Part shown: in pieces, positions 16,898 to 25,738 of the stretch | How positions within the stretch are numbered: position 1 is the first letter of the stretch | Layout: the number at the start of each line of letters is the position of its first letter | Assembly: GCF_042684505.1 (NCBI RefSeq) | Contig: NZ_JBHULT010000009.1 | Location: forward strand, 124,001-188,000 | Reading direction: 5' to 3' | Origin: Salinimicrobium flavum | Lineage (GTDB): Bacteria; Bacteroidota; Bacteroidia; Flavobacteriales; Flavobacteriaceae | DNA: 64,000 nt | The notes under the pieces: generated by a model | What the model was told of the DNA's origin: nothing | The model's input: the letters and a program-made list of their open reading frames with translations, nothing else | The model's database searches: none | Program-made: the position numbers and the translations under genes

Positions 16898-17902
16898 ATG
16901 AAAAAATTTCACCTATATTTTATCGCATTCCTTTTACTACCCGCTCTTTCTCTCACTTCTTGCGACAGAGGTGATGAACTCGAAGATTCTAATGTAGTAA
17001 CTACCCCGGCTTTTGAATTAATGACAGATTACATGGTTCAAAACGGTTTGGACATCAATAATGTTTTAACCAATAAAGATGGACAGTCTTTTGTAGTAGG
17101 TGCACCTGCTGAAGCCGATCTCGCAGCATTCCTGAACACCTATTACATTATGGATATAAGGAGTAGCGCCGACTTTTTAACAGCACATATCAATGGAGCA
17201 CAAAATGTTGCTTTTAAAGATATTTTGACTACAGCTGCTACAACTACAAAACCAATTCTAATAGTTTGTTATACAGGACAAACCGCATGTTATGCTACAG
17301 CTTTGCTGCGTCTTTATGGATATCCTAATACAAGAGCTCTTAAGTGGGGGATGTCCGGTTGGAATGCCGGACATGCCGGACCGTGGAATTCCAATATAAA
17401 TGATATCGCCAAGAACAGTCCTAACTGGACCTACGGTAGTGCTCCGGCAAACGTAACTTATGGTGATCCCAAAATTTCAACGACCCTTACGAATGGGGAA
17501 GCTATTCTTAAGGAACGTGTTGAAAAAGTTGTTGCAGAAGGATTTCAGGGGGTTAATCCAGGTGATGTATTGAATAATCCCGGCGGATATTTTATCAATA
17601 ACTATTTCAGTGAAGCAGATTATTCCGGATTTGGCCACATAAGTTCAGCTTATAGAATTCAACCTCTTACGTTGGCAGACGATAGTTATAAATCACTGGA
17701 TCCTCTGGCTAATACTATAGTTACTTATTGTTATACAGGTCAAACTTCAGCTGTATTAACAGCAACTCTCAGAGTTTTAGGGTACAATGCAGCCAGCCTG
17801 AAATTTGGTATGAATGGTTTATACAATTCAAACCCTGCATTTAAATCCAATCAATGGCAGGGAGACTCCCATCCAAAAAATCTACCAGTTGTTAGTAACT
17901 AA
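16898..17902 (+). CDS. Double-rhodanese lipoprotein
   Basis: This 334-residue protein has the lipobox LSLTSC followed by DRGDELED, so it is membrane-anchored on the periplasmic or outer face. Domain 1 (about 60-165) has YYIMDIRSSADFLTAHINGA and the loop IVCYTGQTACYA with C124. Domain 2 (about 195-330) has YFINNYFSEADYSGFGHISS and TYCYTGQTSAVL with C278. Both catalytic cysteines are present, unlike the first gene. The two proteins share layout and loop style (CYxGQ), implying duplication. Substrate (thiosulfate, polysulfide, cyanide or other) is unknown. The porin gene follows by 17 bases. Confidence 0.92.
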   Translation: MKKFHLYFIAFLLLPALSLTSCDRGDELEDSNVVTTPAFELMTDYMVQNGLDINNVLTNKDGQSFVVGAPAEADLAAFLNTYYIMDIRSSADFLTAHINGAQNVAFKDILTTAATTTKPILIVCYTGQTACYATALLRLYGYPNTRALKWGMSGWNAGHAGPWNSNINDIAKNSPNWTYGSAPANVTYGDPKISTTLTNGEAILKERVEKVVAEGFQGVNPGDVLNNPGGYFINNYFSEADYSGFGHISSAYRIQPLTLADDSYKSLDPLANTIVTYCYTGQTSAVLTATLRVLGYNAASLKFGMNGLYNSNPAFKSNQWQGDSHPKNLPVVSN

Positions 17903-17919
17903 GAAATACATTGAATAAA

Positions 17920-18978
17920 ATGAAAAGCAAAGTAAATATATTGCTCGTTTTAACATTGTTACTCCATTGGAATTCAATGTTCTCTCAGGGATGTGAAGCA
18001 GAGGAACCGGGATCGTCATCAAAAGATTCCTTAAGTGGGCCAACTATTGACATATTCGGATACTTACAGCCTCAATATGATTATTTTTTCACTGATGGAG
18101 ATCAGGATAACACTTTTAGGTTCAAAAGAGCCCGCGTTGGTGTTAGAGGTGAGGTGTTGGATGATTTCTCTTATTATTTTATGCTGGAGACCAGTCCTTT
18201 TATTGGAAGTACAGGGGATGCCTATTTAATGGATGCCTTTATTACGTATAATGCCGATAATTGGGCGAGAATATCTTTGGGATCCTTTAAACAACCTTTC
18301 AGTTTAGATGTTTCAACGCCCTGTAATCAGCTAAAAACAATAGAAAGATCGGTTGTAGCTGACCAGTTAATATCACCACAACGTGATTTTGGGGTGGCTG
18401 TTTTTGGCGGAAATAAATACAATAGGTTGAATTATTCTGTTGCACTTATGAATGGACGCGGTTTAGGCGTTAAAGATGATAATGTCAAAAAGGATATTAC
18501 GGGCCGCGCTACCTATAAAATTATTAGAAATCTTACTGTTGGTGCCAGTTTTAGATATGGTTATCCCATTCCAAACAATAATGAAGATGACAGAACTACT
18601 TACGGGGCAGAATTTCTTTTAGAGTTGAACAGGTTCGCAGTTCAGGGTGAATATATTTATGATGAAGGAGCGTATTTTGCCGGTGCAGGAGGTGGTTGTG
18701 GTGCAACACCTATAGCCTTGGGAAAGGAAAGGGATGGTGCCTATATCCTGGCCAGTTATGATGTAAGTGAAAAATTCCAACCTGTATTTAAATATGAATA
18801 TTTTGATGCGGATATTAACATTAAGGATAACTTAGGATATTCTGAGAGAATGACTCTTGGGTTTAATTATTTCGTTAATGATAAAGTGCGTTTCCAGGTT
18901 AATTACTTAGCTAATATCGAGACCGTGGTAAATGTTAATAATGATGCATTATTAACACAGGTTCAGGTTAGATTTTAA
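17920..18978 (+). CDS. Outer-membrane porin, OprO/OprP-like
   Basis: The start chosen is the ATG giving MKSKVNILLVLTLLLH (352 residues); a TTG three codons earlier is less likely. After the signal peptide the sequence GPTIDIFGYLQPQYDYFF, FRFKRARVGVRGEVLDDFSY and DAFITYNADNWARISLGSFK matches the phosphate-selective porin O/P family (PF07396). The rest is alternating beta-strands ending in the aromatic TQVQVRF. It is co-transcribed with two rhodaneses, so it may admit their anionic sulfur substrate; family members carry phosphate or other anions. A terminator follows at 19001. Confidence 0.9.
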   Translation: MKSKVNILLVLTLLLHWNSMFSQGCEAEEPGSSSKDSLSGPTIDIFGYLQPQYDYFFTDGDQDNTFRFKRARVGVRGEVLDDFSYYFMLETSPFIGSTGDAYLMDAFITYNADNWARISLGSFKQPFSLDVSTPCNQLKTIERSVVADQLISPQRDFGVAVFGGNKYNRLNYSVALMNGRGLGVKDDNVKKDITGRATYKIIRNLTVGASFRYGYPIPNNNEDDRTTYGAEFLLELNRFAVQGEYIYDEGAYFAGAGGGCGATPIALGKERDGAYILASYDVSEKFQPVFKYEYFDADINIKDNLGYSERMTLGFNYFVNDKVRFQVNYLANIETVVNVNNDALLTQVQVRF

Positions 18979-19000
18979 TTCTGTTTTTTGTTAATCGAAT

Positions 19001-19035
19001 TGACCCTTCTGTATTTTTCAGAGGGGTTAATTTAT
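19001..19035 (+). terminator. Terminator of rhodanese-porin operon
   Basis: ACCCTTCTG, loop TATTTTT, CAGAGGGGT form a 9-bp stem with one G-U pair, followed by TAATTTATT. It lies 23 bases after the porin stop, just before the Crp gene promoter. Confidence 0.6.
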
Positions 19036-19043
19036 TAACTTTG
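19036..19043 (+). promoter_or_regulatory. Candidate -7 element for the Crp/Fnr gene
   Basis: TAACTTTG matches the Bacteroidota -7 consensus TAnnTTTG and lies 20 bases before the GTG start. No clear -33 TTTG at ideal spacing was found. Confidence 0.5.
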
Positions 19044-19063
19044 TGGAACAACAATAAAAGGAA

Positions 19064-19720
19064 GTGAATAGTAATTTTATTTTAAAAAGGAAACTTCATC
19101 ATCAATACTCTGAATTGTTTGAAGAGGAATTAATTCAGGAAATTATTGAAGTCGGGTTTCTTAAAAAACTTGATAATGGACATCTCTTAATTGATATTGG
19201 TGATCAGCTAACCCATATCCCATTAATCATAGACGGGGTAGTGAAAATTATAAGACAAGATAAAAATGGTTTTGAATTATCTTTATATTATTTGGAACCT
19301 GGTGATACCTGCGCTATTTCTTTTGCAAACTGTATAAATAAAACCAAAAGTATTTTTAGAGGTATTGCAGAATCTGACGTGGAGGCCATTTTTATTCCTG
19401 TTGATATAATCGATCAATGGCTTGTTAAATATAAAACCTGGCGTAATTTTATAATTGACAGTTACCATTTCAGACTGCTCGAAATGGTTGAATCAATAGA
19501 TTCCTTAGCGTTTCTCAACCTGAGAAATCGCATATGGAAATATTTATCTGATAAAGTAAAAATTTCAAAAAATATTGATCTGGGAATTACCCATCAGGAA
19601 ATTGCAATAGATTTAAACTCCTCACGAGTTGTGGTTACCAGGATCTTGCAAAAACTGCATGATGAAGAAAAAATATATTCAACCAGAAATAAAGTAAAGG
19701 TATTAGAACTATATCACTAA
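19064..19720 (+). CDS. Crp/Fnr-family transcriptional regulator
   Basis: This 218-residue protein starts with GTG, preceded by AAAAGGAA; no ATG fits as well. Residues 1-135 form the cyclic-nucleotide-binding-like beta-roll (HIPLIIDGVVKIIRQDKNGF, LSLYYLEPGDTCAIS); the phosphate-binding cassette of true cAMP receptors is not evident. The HTH_Crp domain (about 150-215) has LGITHQEIAIDLNSSRVVVTRILQKL, with the SR of the recognition helix. A cysteine pair (C85, C91) lies after PGD, so redox or sulfur sensing is possible. It follows the rhodanese-porin operon and probably controls it. Confidence 0.93.
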   Translation: MNSNFILKRKLHHQYSELFEEELIQEIIEVGFLKKLDNGHLLIDIGDQLTHIPLIIDGVVKIIRQDKNGFELSLYYLEPGDTCAISFANCINKTKSIFRGIAESDVEAIFIPVDIIDQWLVKYKTWRNFIIDSYHFRLLEMVESIDSLAFLNLRNRIWKYLSDKVKISKNIDLGITHQEIAIDLNSSRVVVTRILQKLHDEEKIYSTRNKVKVLELYH

Positions 19721-19746
19721 TTTTTCTATTTATCCTTCTGAAGAAC

Positions 19747-19788
19747 AAAAACAAACACCTCTCAATTTCTCAAGAGGTGTTTGTTTTT
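19747..19788. terminator. Bidirectional terminator, 16-bp perfect stem
   Basis: A perfect 16-bp stem (left arm 19747-19762, right arm 19773-19788) with a 10-base loop, A-run on the left and T-run on the right. It lies between the convergent Crp and DUF4494 genes and can serve both. Confidence 0.9.
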
Positions 19789-19834
19789 ACTGCCGGTCCT
19801 ATCTACGAGCGGGACGTTCCCCGATAGTTAGAAT

Positions 19835-20353
19835 TTAATTGGATTCCGTCTGTTCAGCGAATTCCTCTTCTGCATTTTCAGAATTATTAAGTTGATTAAA
19901 TTTCTCTAATTGATCTTCTTCCCCTGTAAAATATGGAAAGACATCAAGGATAGGGGATTCGGTAATGGAAGGGATCGTGTAATCTCCCATGGTGTTTGCC
20001 ATTGCAGTGGTAGTGTTCTCAAAAGCCTCTTTTACATCATTCGCCTGTACCAGGATATACATGTTCGTTTTTCTTTCCTTCCCGCTCTCCTCATCAAGAG
20101 CAATAAGGGATACCTTTGATTTGAACCAACGATCGGAATTTTCAAAAGGATGCACCTCAGCAAAGTTGGCAACCTTAATGTTCATGATCCTGAAATCTTC
20201 GTTGGTGTAAGCCTTCATCTCTTCGGTGAGCCTTGCCTCCGCCTCAGTATAGGAAACCGCATCAAGCAAATAGGTGTCTGTAGTCACTTTCTGTTCTCCT
20301 GTTTCGTGTGTTTTTCTGTATTTCACCTTACATTCATACCAAATTACGCTCAT
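19835..20353 (-). CDS. DUF4494 family protein
   Basis: The 172-residue cytoplasmic protein begins MSVIWYECKVKYRKTHETG and contains YLLDAVSYTEAEARLTEEM, the signature of DUF4494, widespread in Bacteroidota. The body is alternating beta and helix, and the C-terminus is acidic (ENAEEEFAEQTESN). Function unknown. It is monocistronic and convergent with the Crp gene. Confidence 0.9.
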   Translation of the reverse strand: MSVIWYECKVKYRKTHETGEQKVTTDTYLLDAVSYTEAEARLTEEMKAYTNEDFRIMNIKVANFAEVHPFENSDRWFKSKVSLIALDEESGKERKTNMYILVQANDVKEAFENTTTAMANTMGDYTIPSITESPILDVFPYFTGEEDQLEKFNQLNNSENAEEEFAEQTESN

Positions 20354-20583
20354 ATCATTTTTTTTAGGGTGCCAAAAATATCATTTATAAAACACCCTGA
20401 AAAAGAACTGGTAAATAGATATTCACAAATTTCTTTTCCAATTTTTAAAGTGCTTTTCTTCAGTTCTGAAGAATTATATGAAGAAAATTTCTTTTAAGAA
20501 GAAATTAGTATTTTTCAGTAGCTTTACTAAAATATTTAAGGAGTTCCTCAACCCTGAATTTACACCTGAAATATCCTACCGGC

Positions 20584-22326
20584 ATGAAAAATAAATTATT
20601 ACTTCTTTTCTCCCTTTTTCTATTAGCAGGAACAGCAATAGGACAAACTCAAAAGAAATATTATTACGATAATGAGTGGAAGGGCACTTCTGCTTCAAAA
20701 GCTGAATTTTACAGGATCGTAAATTTTGACCAGCAGAATAAACCGGTTGGGGAAGTGAGGGATTATTTTATAACCGGCGAACTACAAAGTATAATTGACG
20801 GGGCACTGTTGATCGACAGAGATGACGATTCAGAATCTATATTTATCGGGAACAGCCGTGGCTTCTTAAAAAATGGCAAAAAACAGTTTGAGAGCCTTTA
20901 TGACCGGAAAGGGAATATGTTAAGCCATAAGACCTGGTTTGAGAACGGAAACTTACAAATGGAGGCCGCATATAAAAATGGGGAATATCACGGAGATTAT
21001 ATTTTGTATTACGAATCTGGTAAAGTTTATCGCATTTTCTCCTTTTCGAACGGGGAAATGAACGGAAAATTCTTTACCGAATGTGATGAATTTGAAGATT
21101 GTCAGAAGGTCTTTTACGAATCGTTTTATTCTGCTGAAAATGACAATGGCTGGAATCTCATCTCTGATGAAAAAGAATTTAAAAGCAATATAATCCCCAC
21201 GACAGGATTAAAAATGAAGAGTTCAGGACCTACTTTTCAGCAAACGGTAAATGTTCCTCTTTCTCTTTCTGAAGACTTTTCAATTGAAACCATTGTTGAT
21301 TTAAAGTCGGGAGAAACTAATACCGGTCAGGGGCTTATCTGGGGGTTCAGGAATTGGGATAATTATTACTATTTCACCATTACTGCTACAGGTTATTACA
21401 TTATAGGAGGCAAAACCGAAGGTATTAATCTGGAGTTTGCTGACTGGACCGAGTCCGACAAGATAAATAAAGATTACCAGCGGAATCTTTTAAAGATATT
21501 GAAAGTAGGTGATAAGGTTTATTACTCCATAAACGGAAGCGTTGTGTTTTCGGGGGATTTCTACTCCTTTCGGGGCAATAATATTGGATTCCTGATTTCA
21601 GGGAGTAAAGATGTCCTGTTTGAAAACCTGATCGTTAAACAGGATGTTTCCAGCGATCCGGTTTCTAATAGATCCGTTTCGACCGGAACAGGTTGGAAGG
21701 GAAACGGCACAGGCTTCTTTATTAGCAGGGATGGTTATTTAGCCACTAACTATCATGTAATTGACGGAGCTTCAGAAATAGAAATAGAGTTCATCAGGAA
21801 TGGTCAGAAGATACAGCACCAGGCCCGGGTAATTCAAAGCGACAAACAAAATGACCTGGCCATACTTAAGATCAAGGATGATTCATTTACCCCTTTTAAT
21901 GATCTGCCCTATTTTTTTGAAACAGAGTTATCTGATATCGGTACGAATGTTTTTGCTCTTGGTTACCCCATGGCGCTGTCTGTAATGGGTACTGAAATTA
22001 AATTCACTGATGGTAAAATAAGCTCTAAAACAGGTTTCCAGGGAGACATTTCCACTTACCAAATGACTACTCCCATCCAGCCCGGAAACAGTGGGGGGCC
22101 TTTATTCGACTTTGACGGAAGATTGATCGGGATAAATTCAGCGATCATAAGGCCAGACCTGGCCGATAATGTCTCTTATGCGATCAAATCAAGCTATTTA
22201 AAGAATTTGATCGACGTTCTACCTGCTTCCCTCCAACTACCGAATGATTTAAATATCAGAACCAAAACCCTGACCGAAAAGATCAAAATCATCTCTGACT
22301 TTGTGGTGTTGATCAAAACCAAATAG
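20584..22326 (+). CDS. MORN-repeat / HtrA-like trypsin fusion, exported
   Basis: The protein has 580 residues and a signal peptide (about 1-20). Residues about 85-160 contain MORN/toxin-antitoxin YwqK-type repeats (KTWFENGNLQMEAAYKNGEY and YYESGKVYRIFSFSNGEMNG). Residues about 195-355 look like a concanavalin/LamG-type jelly roll (LSEDFSIETIVDL, GLIWGFRNWDNYYYFTI, GNNIGFLISGSKDVLFENL). The C-terminal trypsin-like domain (370-560) has H391 in TNYHVI, D424 in NDLAIL and S503 in PGNSGGPL, typical of HtrA (S1C), but no PDZ domain follows. It is likely a periplasmic or surface quality-control protease with unusual substrate-binding modules. Confidence 0.9.
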   Translation: MKNKLLLLFSLFLLAGTAIGQTQKKYYYDNEWKGTSASKAEFYRIVNFDQQNKPVGEVRDYFITGELQSIIDGALLIDRDDDSESIFIGNSRGFLKNGKKQFESLYDRKGNMLSHKTWFENGNLQMEAAYKNGEYHGDYILYYESGKVYRIFSFSNGEMNGKFFTECDEFEDCQKVFYESFYSAENDNGWNLISDEKEFKSNIIPTTGLKMKSSGPTFQQTVNVPLSLSEDFSIETIVDLKSGETNTGQGLIWGFRNWDNYYYFTITATGYYIIGGKTEGINLEFADWTESDKINKDYQRNLLKILKVGDKVYYSINGSVVFSGDFYSFRGNNIGFLISGSKDVLFENLIVKQDVSSDPVSNRSVSTGTGWKGNGTGFFISRDGYLATNYHVIDGASEIEIEFIRNGQKIQHQARVIQSDKQNDLAILKIKDDSFTPFNDLPYFFETELSDIGTNVFALGYPMALSVMGTEIKFTDGKISSKTGFQGDISTYQMTTPIQPGNSGGPLFDFDGRLIGINSAIIRPDLADNVSYAIKSSYLKNLIDVLPASLQLPNDLNIRTKTLTEKIKIISDFVVLIKTK

Positions 22327-22445
22327 AAGGACTATTTTTTATGATTTAAAAATAGCAGGCATAGCTTCTTAAAATATTTCTTATGCTGCACCGGCAGGTT
22401 TGTTTTTAAAGCGGTTTCGTACAATTGCATATTGTCTAAAACAAA

Positions 22446-22469
22446 AAACACGCTCGTGCGAGCGTGTTT
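22446..22469. terminator. Bidirectional terminator between convergent genes
   Basis: AAACACGCTCG and CGAGCGTGTTT are separated by two bases, flanked by A and T tracts. It lies 120 bases after the protease stop and 25 bases after the stop of the minus-strand nuclease gene. Confidence 0.8.
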
Positions 22470-22493
22470 ACATTTATGCTATTTTGTTTTAAA

Positions 22494-24326
22494 TTAAATG
22501 CTGCTACCGGCAGCCTCGATCACATCTTCAATATGATCGGGAACCAGGTCAAAGAAATCATAACCTGTAGCGGCCTCTATTTGATCTACACTGGTTTGGT
22601 ACAGCGTCCAGTCTGAAGAAACACTCTGGCTGTTCGGCATGTCAACCGCGATCACCTGAGTGCTTGTGGTCACCCTGTTCACATCATCATCTCCATCGGG
22701 AATGATCATGATCACTTTCCAGGTATTTGAAGGCACCTGAACGTTTCCGTTAGCAATGTAATCGGCGGCACCGGCAGAACCGTCCCCTCCCATTCCGTAG
22801 CCGCCGGAAATGATATAGATCTCATAACCCCCGCTCAACATTGAACGACAGTAACTTTCTAATGAGGCCCATCCAATCCTGTTATTATTTGGCGCCTGTG
22901 GCATCATATTGGTCATGAAAAAGGTATTGGAATTATCATCTACAGAAAGGGTTCTGTCGGCTGACGGACACAGGTGGCCGCGATCAAATCCGCTGTACTG
23001 GTAATCTGTCGCGCTCACCTGGTACCAACCTGCCGGCAAACTGCTGTCGGCCCTAAAATCATTCTGTCTTGAGGCGCTTCCCAACCAGGCTTCATCCAAA
23101 TGCCAGCTCACCCAGTTCGCAGTTCCTTTGTCACGGCTGTAAGACATCACATATTCCTCTTTTTCAAGCAGGTAGTTATTTGGAAAGTTGGTATCTGCAA
23201 TAGCTGCGGAAGGATTCCCCATGGTAAAATGCACGGTTCCCGAAACTCCCGGTTCACCACCTCCGGTACCGCCCCCATCAGAAATGTCCTGGGTTCCGCC
23301 AATGGTGAAATCGTCAATATTGATACGGTCACCGCTACCTGAAAGCTTTACGATTTTAAACCGTACCGCTGCGGAATAATCAACGCTGAAACTTACATTT
23401 TCAAGACTGGTAGAAGTAGAAGTTTGTGTTCCTCCAATAGTGGTCCAGCTTGCTCCTGAATCTTCGGAAGCCTGAAGTTCCCAACTGCTCGCACCATCTG
23501 TCCCATAAACGGCATGATTGAAACTTACCGAAGTAGCCCCGGTAACATCATAATTCATTTGTAAAATACCTAAATCACGGATCCGTACAGATTTGGTTCC
23601 GGTTTTACGATCGTTATCCAAAGAACCCAGGAGAGCTTCTTCCAGATACCAGGTGCCCGTGGATAAGTCTACAAGGCCGGCTGAATAACTTCCCTTGGAG
23701 CCACTTTCGTAGTCTTCGGTAATGTCTACCAGGGGTCCCGGTGTTGCACCACTGTAAGACTCCACCCAAATGTCATCTATATTCAGCCTTTCTGAAGAAC
23801 CATCGGTTTTCCTGATCTCGAAACGCACATTTCCTCCATGATTAATGGGAAAGGTCGCAGATTGCAGGTTCTTGTTGTTAACCGTGATCTCACTGCCGCT
23901 CTGCGTCCAGGTTACGCCTCCATCAGTAGAATAATACAGGCTGAAGCTGCTGTTTCTGTCCTTGCCAAATTTTGCATAGCTCAGGTTCAGATTATCAGCC
24001 CCATCAGGAAGGTCAAAATTCATGGTTATTTTTCCATTGTTCCTGATACGTACTGACTGCGAACCGTTTTTAGTGTCGCTTGACAGCGTACCCAGCAAAG
24101 CATCTTCAAAATACCAGGTCCCATCGGGAAAAGTTACTTCCCCGCCCGCGTATGAATTTTTAAACGCATCCTCAAAATTTTCGTGATAATTTCCGTCAGC
24201 ATCTACTGTGAAGTTCAATGTGTAGTAGTCATCAGAAGAAGGAATTTGCTCTTCCGGGGAACAGGCATTAAATACCAGGAGTACCTGTAACAGGAACAAG
24301 CCTCTCAAAAAGAATAGTTTTTTCAT
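22494..24326 (-). CDS. Lipoprotein DNA/RNA non-specific endonuclease with two jelly-roll repeats
   Basis: The 610-residue protein has a lipobox FNAC and then SPEEQ. Two homologous modules of about 145 residues follow (about 45-195 and 200-345); both carry TWYxEDALLG or TWYLEEALLG, SVRIR, and end in RLNIDDIWV or RINIDDFTI, a MAM/concanavalin-like pattern. A Gly-rich linker (about 350-362) leads to the nuclease domain of the NUC1/EndA type: GFDRGHLCPSADR with H451 as general base, and NTFFMTNMMPQAPNNNRIGW with the metal-binding Asn. It is a surface or periplasmic nuclease, likely for nutrient scavenging or defence outside the cell. Confidence 0.93.
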   Translation of the reverse strand: MKKLFFLRGLFLLQVLLVFNACSPEEQIPSSDDYYTLNFTVDADGNYHENFEDAFKNSYAGGEVTFPDGTWYFEDALLGTLSSDTKNGSQSVRIRNNGKITMNFDLPDGADNLNLSYAKFGKDRNSSFSLYYSTDGGVTWTQSGSEITVNNKNLQSATFPINHGGNVRFEIRKTDGSSERLNIDDIWVESYSGATPGPLVDITEDYESGSKGSYSAGLVDLSTGTWYLEEALLGSLDNDRKTGTKSVRIRDLGILQMNYDVTGATSVSFNHAVYGTDGASSWELQASEDSGASWTTIGGTQTSTSTSLENVSFSVDYSAAVRFKIVKLSGSGDRINIDDFTIGGTQDISDGGGTGGGEPGVSGTVHFTMGNPSAAIADTNFPNNYLLEKEEYVMSYSRDKGTANWVSWHLDEAWLGSASRQNDFRADSSLPAGWYQVSATDYQYSGFDRGHLCPSADRTLSVDDNSNTFFMTNMMPQAPNNNRIGWASLESYCRSMLSGGYEIYIISGGYGMGGDGSAGAADYIANGNVQVPSNTWKVIMIIPDGDDDVNRVTTSTQVIAVDMPNSQSVSSDWTLYQTSVDQIEAATGYDFFDLVPDHIEDVIEAAGSSI

Positions 24327-24785
24327 TGTGTAGGTAAGATTAGTTTTTGCTAAAACTATCTTAAACCTGTAAACTATGAAAAATCCTACAAAAAAGTTTT
24401 AAAGATGTTATTAACGGTTTAAAGTATATTTTAAACTATTATTCCAAACCCTTGATCGATCCCTTATACTTCTACATGATCTCAAATGAAGAACGGATGG
24501 CCATTCCTGAATATTCACCGGCTACCCAGGATAAATTTTGCTCTTTATCCCGATTTTAGCGGAGAACATTCTCAACCAGAATTCTTTGCAGAATCGAACA
24601 ACTACCCCACCCGGTATAACATCTATGAGGATTCGAAAACCGGGGATATCTATATTTCCCTGAGTGATTTCGTTGCCAGGTAAAACCCTGCGAGTGCAGC
24701 ACCACATCAGATGCACTTAATTTAATTTATAATTCACTTTAAATAAGAAACTGTTTTTGAGTATCTTAAAAGATATTCAAAAACA
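24327..24785. other. Divergent intergenic region
   Basis: The first 150 bases carry the promoter of the nuclease gene. The rest holds only a doubtful small frame (24486-24683) and the leader hairpin at 24749-24788. Confidence 0.5.
24486..24683 (+). CDS. Possible small protein, 65 aa, doubtful
   Basis: The frame reads MKNGWPFLNIHRL and ends RYNIYEDSKTGDIYISLSDFVAR. The C-terminal half has natural composition. The N-terminal half competes with another frame starting at 24476 (MISNEERMAIPEYSP). A frameshifted small gene is possible. No family recognised. Confidence 0.3.
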   Translation: MKNGWPFLNIHRLPRINFALYPDFSGEHSQPEFFAESNNYPTRYNIYEDSKTGDIYISLSDFVAR

Positions 24786-24788
24786 GTT
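24749..24788 (+). promoter_or_regulatory. 19-bp leader hairpin touching the start of the DUF5996 gene
   Basis: Left arm 24749-24767 and right arm 24770-24788 pair over 19 positions (18 Watson-Crick, one G-U) with a two-base loop. The stem ends three bases before the ATG at 24792. It would sequester the entire ribosome entry region. No T-run follows on the plus strand, so it is not an ordinary terminator for upstream transcription. Confidence 0.65.
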
Positions 24789-24791
24789 GTC

Positions 24792-25688
24792 ATGCAAAAG
24801 AAGTGGCCGGAATTATCTTATGAAAAAGGAAAAAAAACCTATGAAACGCTTCATATGTTTACGCAGGTCCTTGGAAAGATCAAATTGGAATGCCTTCCCT
24901 GGCAAAATCATTCCTGGCATATCACTTTAAAATTCACGCCCACCGGGCTTACCACTTCACTCCTACCTCACAAGGATCAGTTTTTCCAGATCGACCTGGA
25001 CCTCACAGAACATAAACTGGGAATCCACACCAGCCATGGTAAAAACCGTGAATTTGGGTTATCGGGACTCTCGGTTGCCGGATTTTACCAGAAGGTGTTC
25101 GGTCTTTTAAGAGAACTGGATATTGAAATTAAGATCTACACCAAACCGGTAGAGCTGGAGGATCCCATTCGCTTTGAAAAGGATAATATTCACAATACCT
25201 ATGACCCCGAGCAGGCGCTCGTGTTTCACGAAGCTTTGCTGGCCATGCAGAAAGTTTTCTATGGATTCAGATGTAGATTTAAAGGCAAAAGCAGCGAGGT
25301 GCATTTTTTCTGGGGAAGTTTTGATCTCGCAGTCTCCCTTTTCTCGGGACGCAAAGCTCCAAAACACCCGGGCGGCATTCCCAACCTGCCCAATTGGGTG
25401 GCAGAAGAAGCTTACTCCCATGAAGTCATGAGCTTCGGATTTTGGCCGGGCAGTGAAGCTTTGCCTGAAGCAGCCTTCTATGCATACCTGTATCCCGAAC
25501 CCAATGCCTTTAAGGAAGCAATTGGTCCAGGGGAGGCTTATTACCATCCCGATCTCAGGGAATTGGTTCTACCCTACAAAGCCGTTCAGCAGGCTGAGCA
25601 CCCGGCAATTAAACTTAGGGAATTCCTCGACAGTGTTTATAATGCCGGAACCTCTTTAGCGAATTGGGACAGGGAAGCACTGGAATAG
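24792..25688 (+). CDS. DUF5996 family protein
   Basis: The 298-residue soluble protein starts MQKKWPELSYEKGKKTYETL, the diagnostic opening of DUF5996 (WPELPYEAWKDTYETLHMWTQ-like), and retains HMFTQVLGKIKL, HSWHITLKFTPTGLTTSLL, FFWGSFDLAVSLFSGR and the late HEVMSFGFWPG. Function is not established. It is monocistronic. The start codon is preceded directly by a long hairpin, suggesting translational control. Confidence 0.92.
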   Translation: MQKKWPELSYEKGKKTYETLHMFTQVLGKIKLECLPWQNHSWHITLKFTPTGLTTSLLPHKDQFFQIDLDLTEHKLGIHTSHGKNREFGLSGLSVAGFYQKVFGLLRELDIEIKIYTKPVELEDPIRFEKDNIHNTYDPEQALVFHEALLAMQKVFYGFRCRFKGKSSEVHFFWGSFDLAVSLFSGRKAPKHPGGIPNLPNWVAEEAYSHEVMSFGFWPGSEALPEAAFYAYLYPEPNAFKEAIGPGEAYYHPDLRELVLPYKAVQQAEHPAIKLREFLDSVYNAGTSLANWDREALE

Positions 25689-25738
25689 GATTTTTGAAAA
25701 CAGGTCTGCGAGTCCTTGTTTAGTTTATGGTTGGATCA

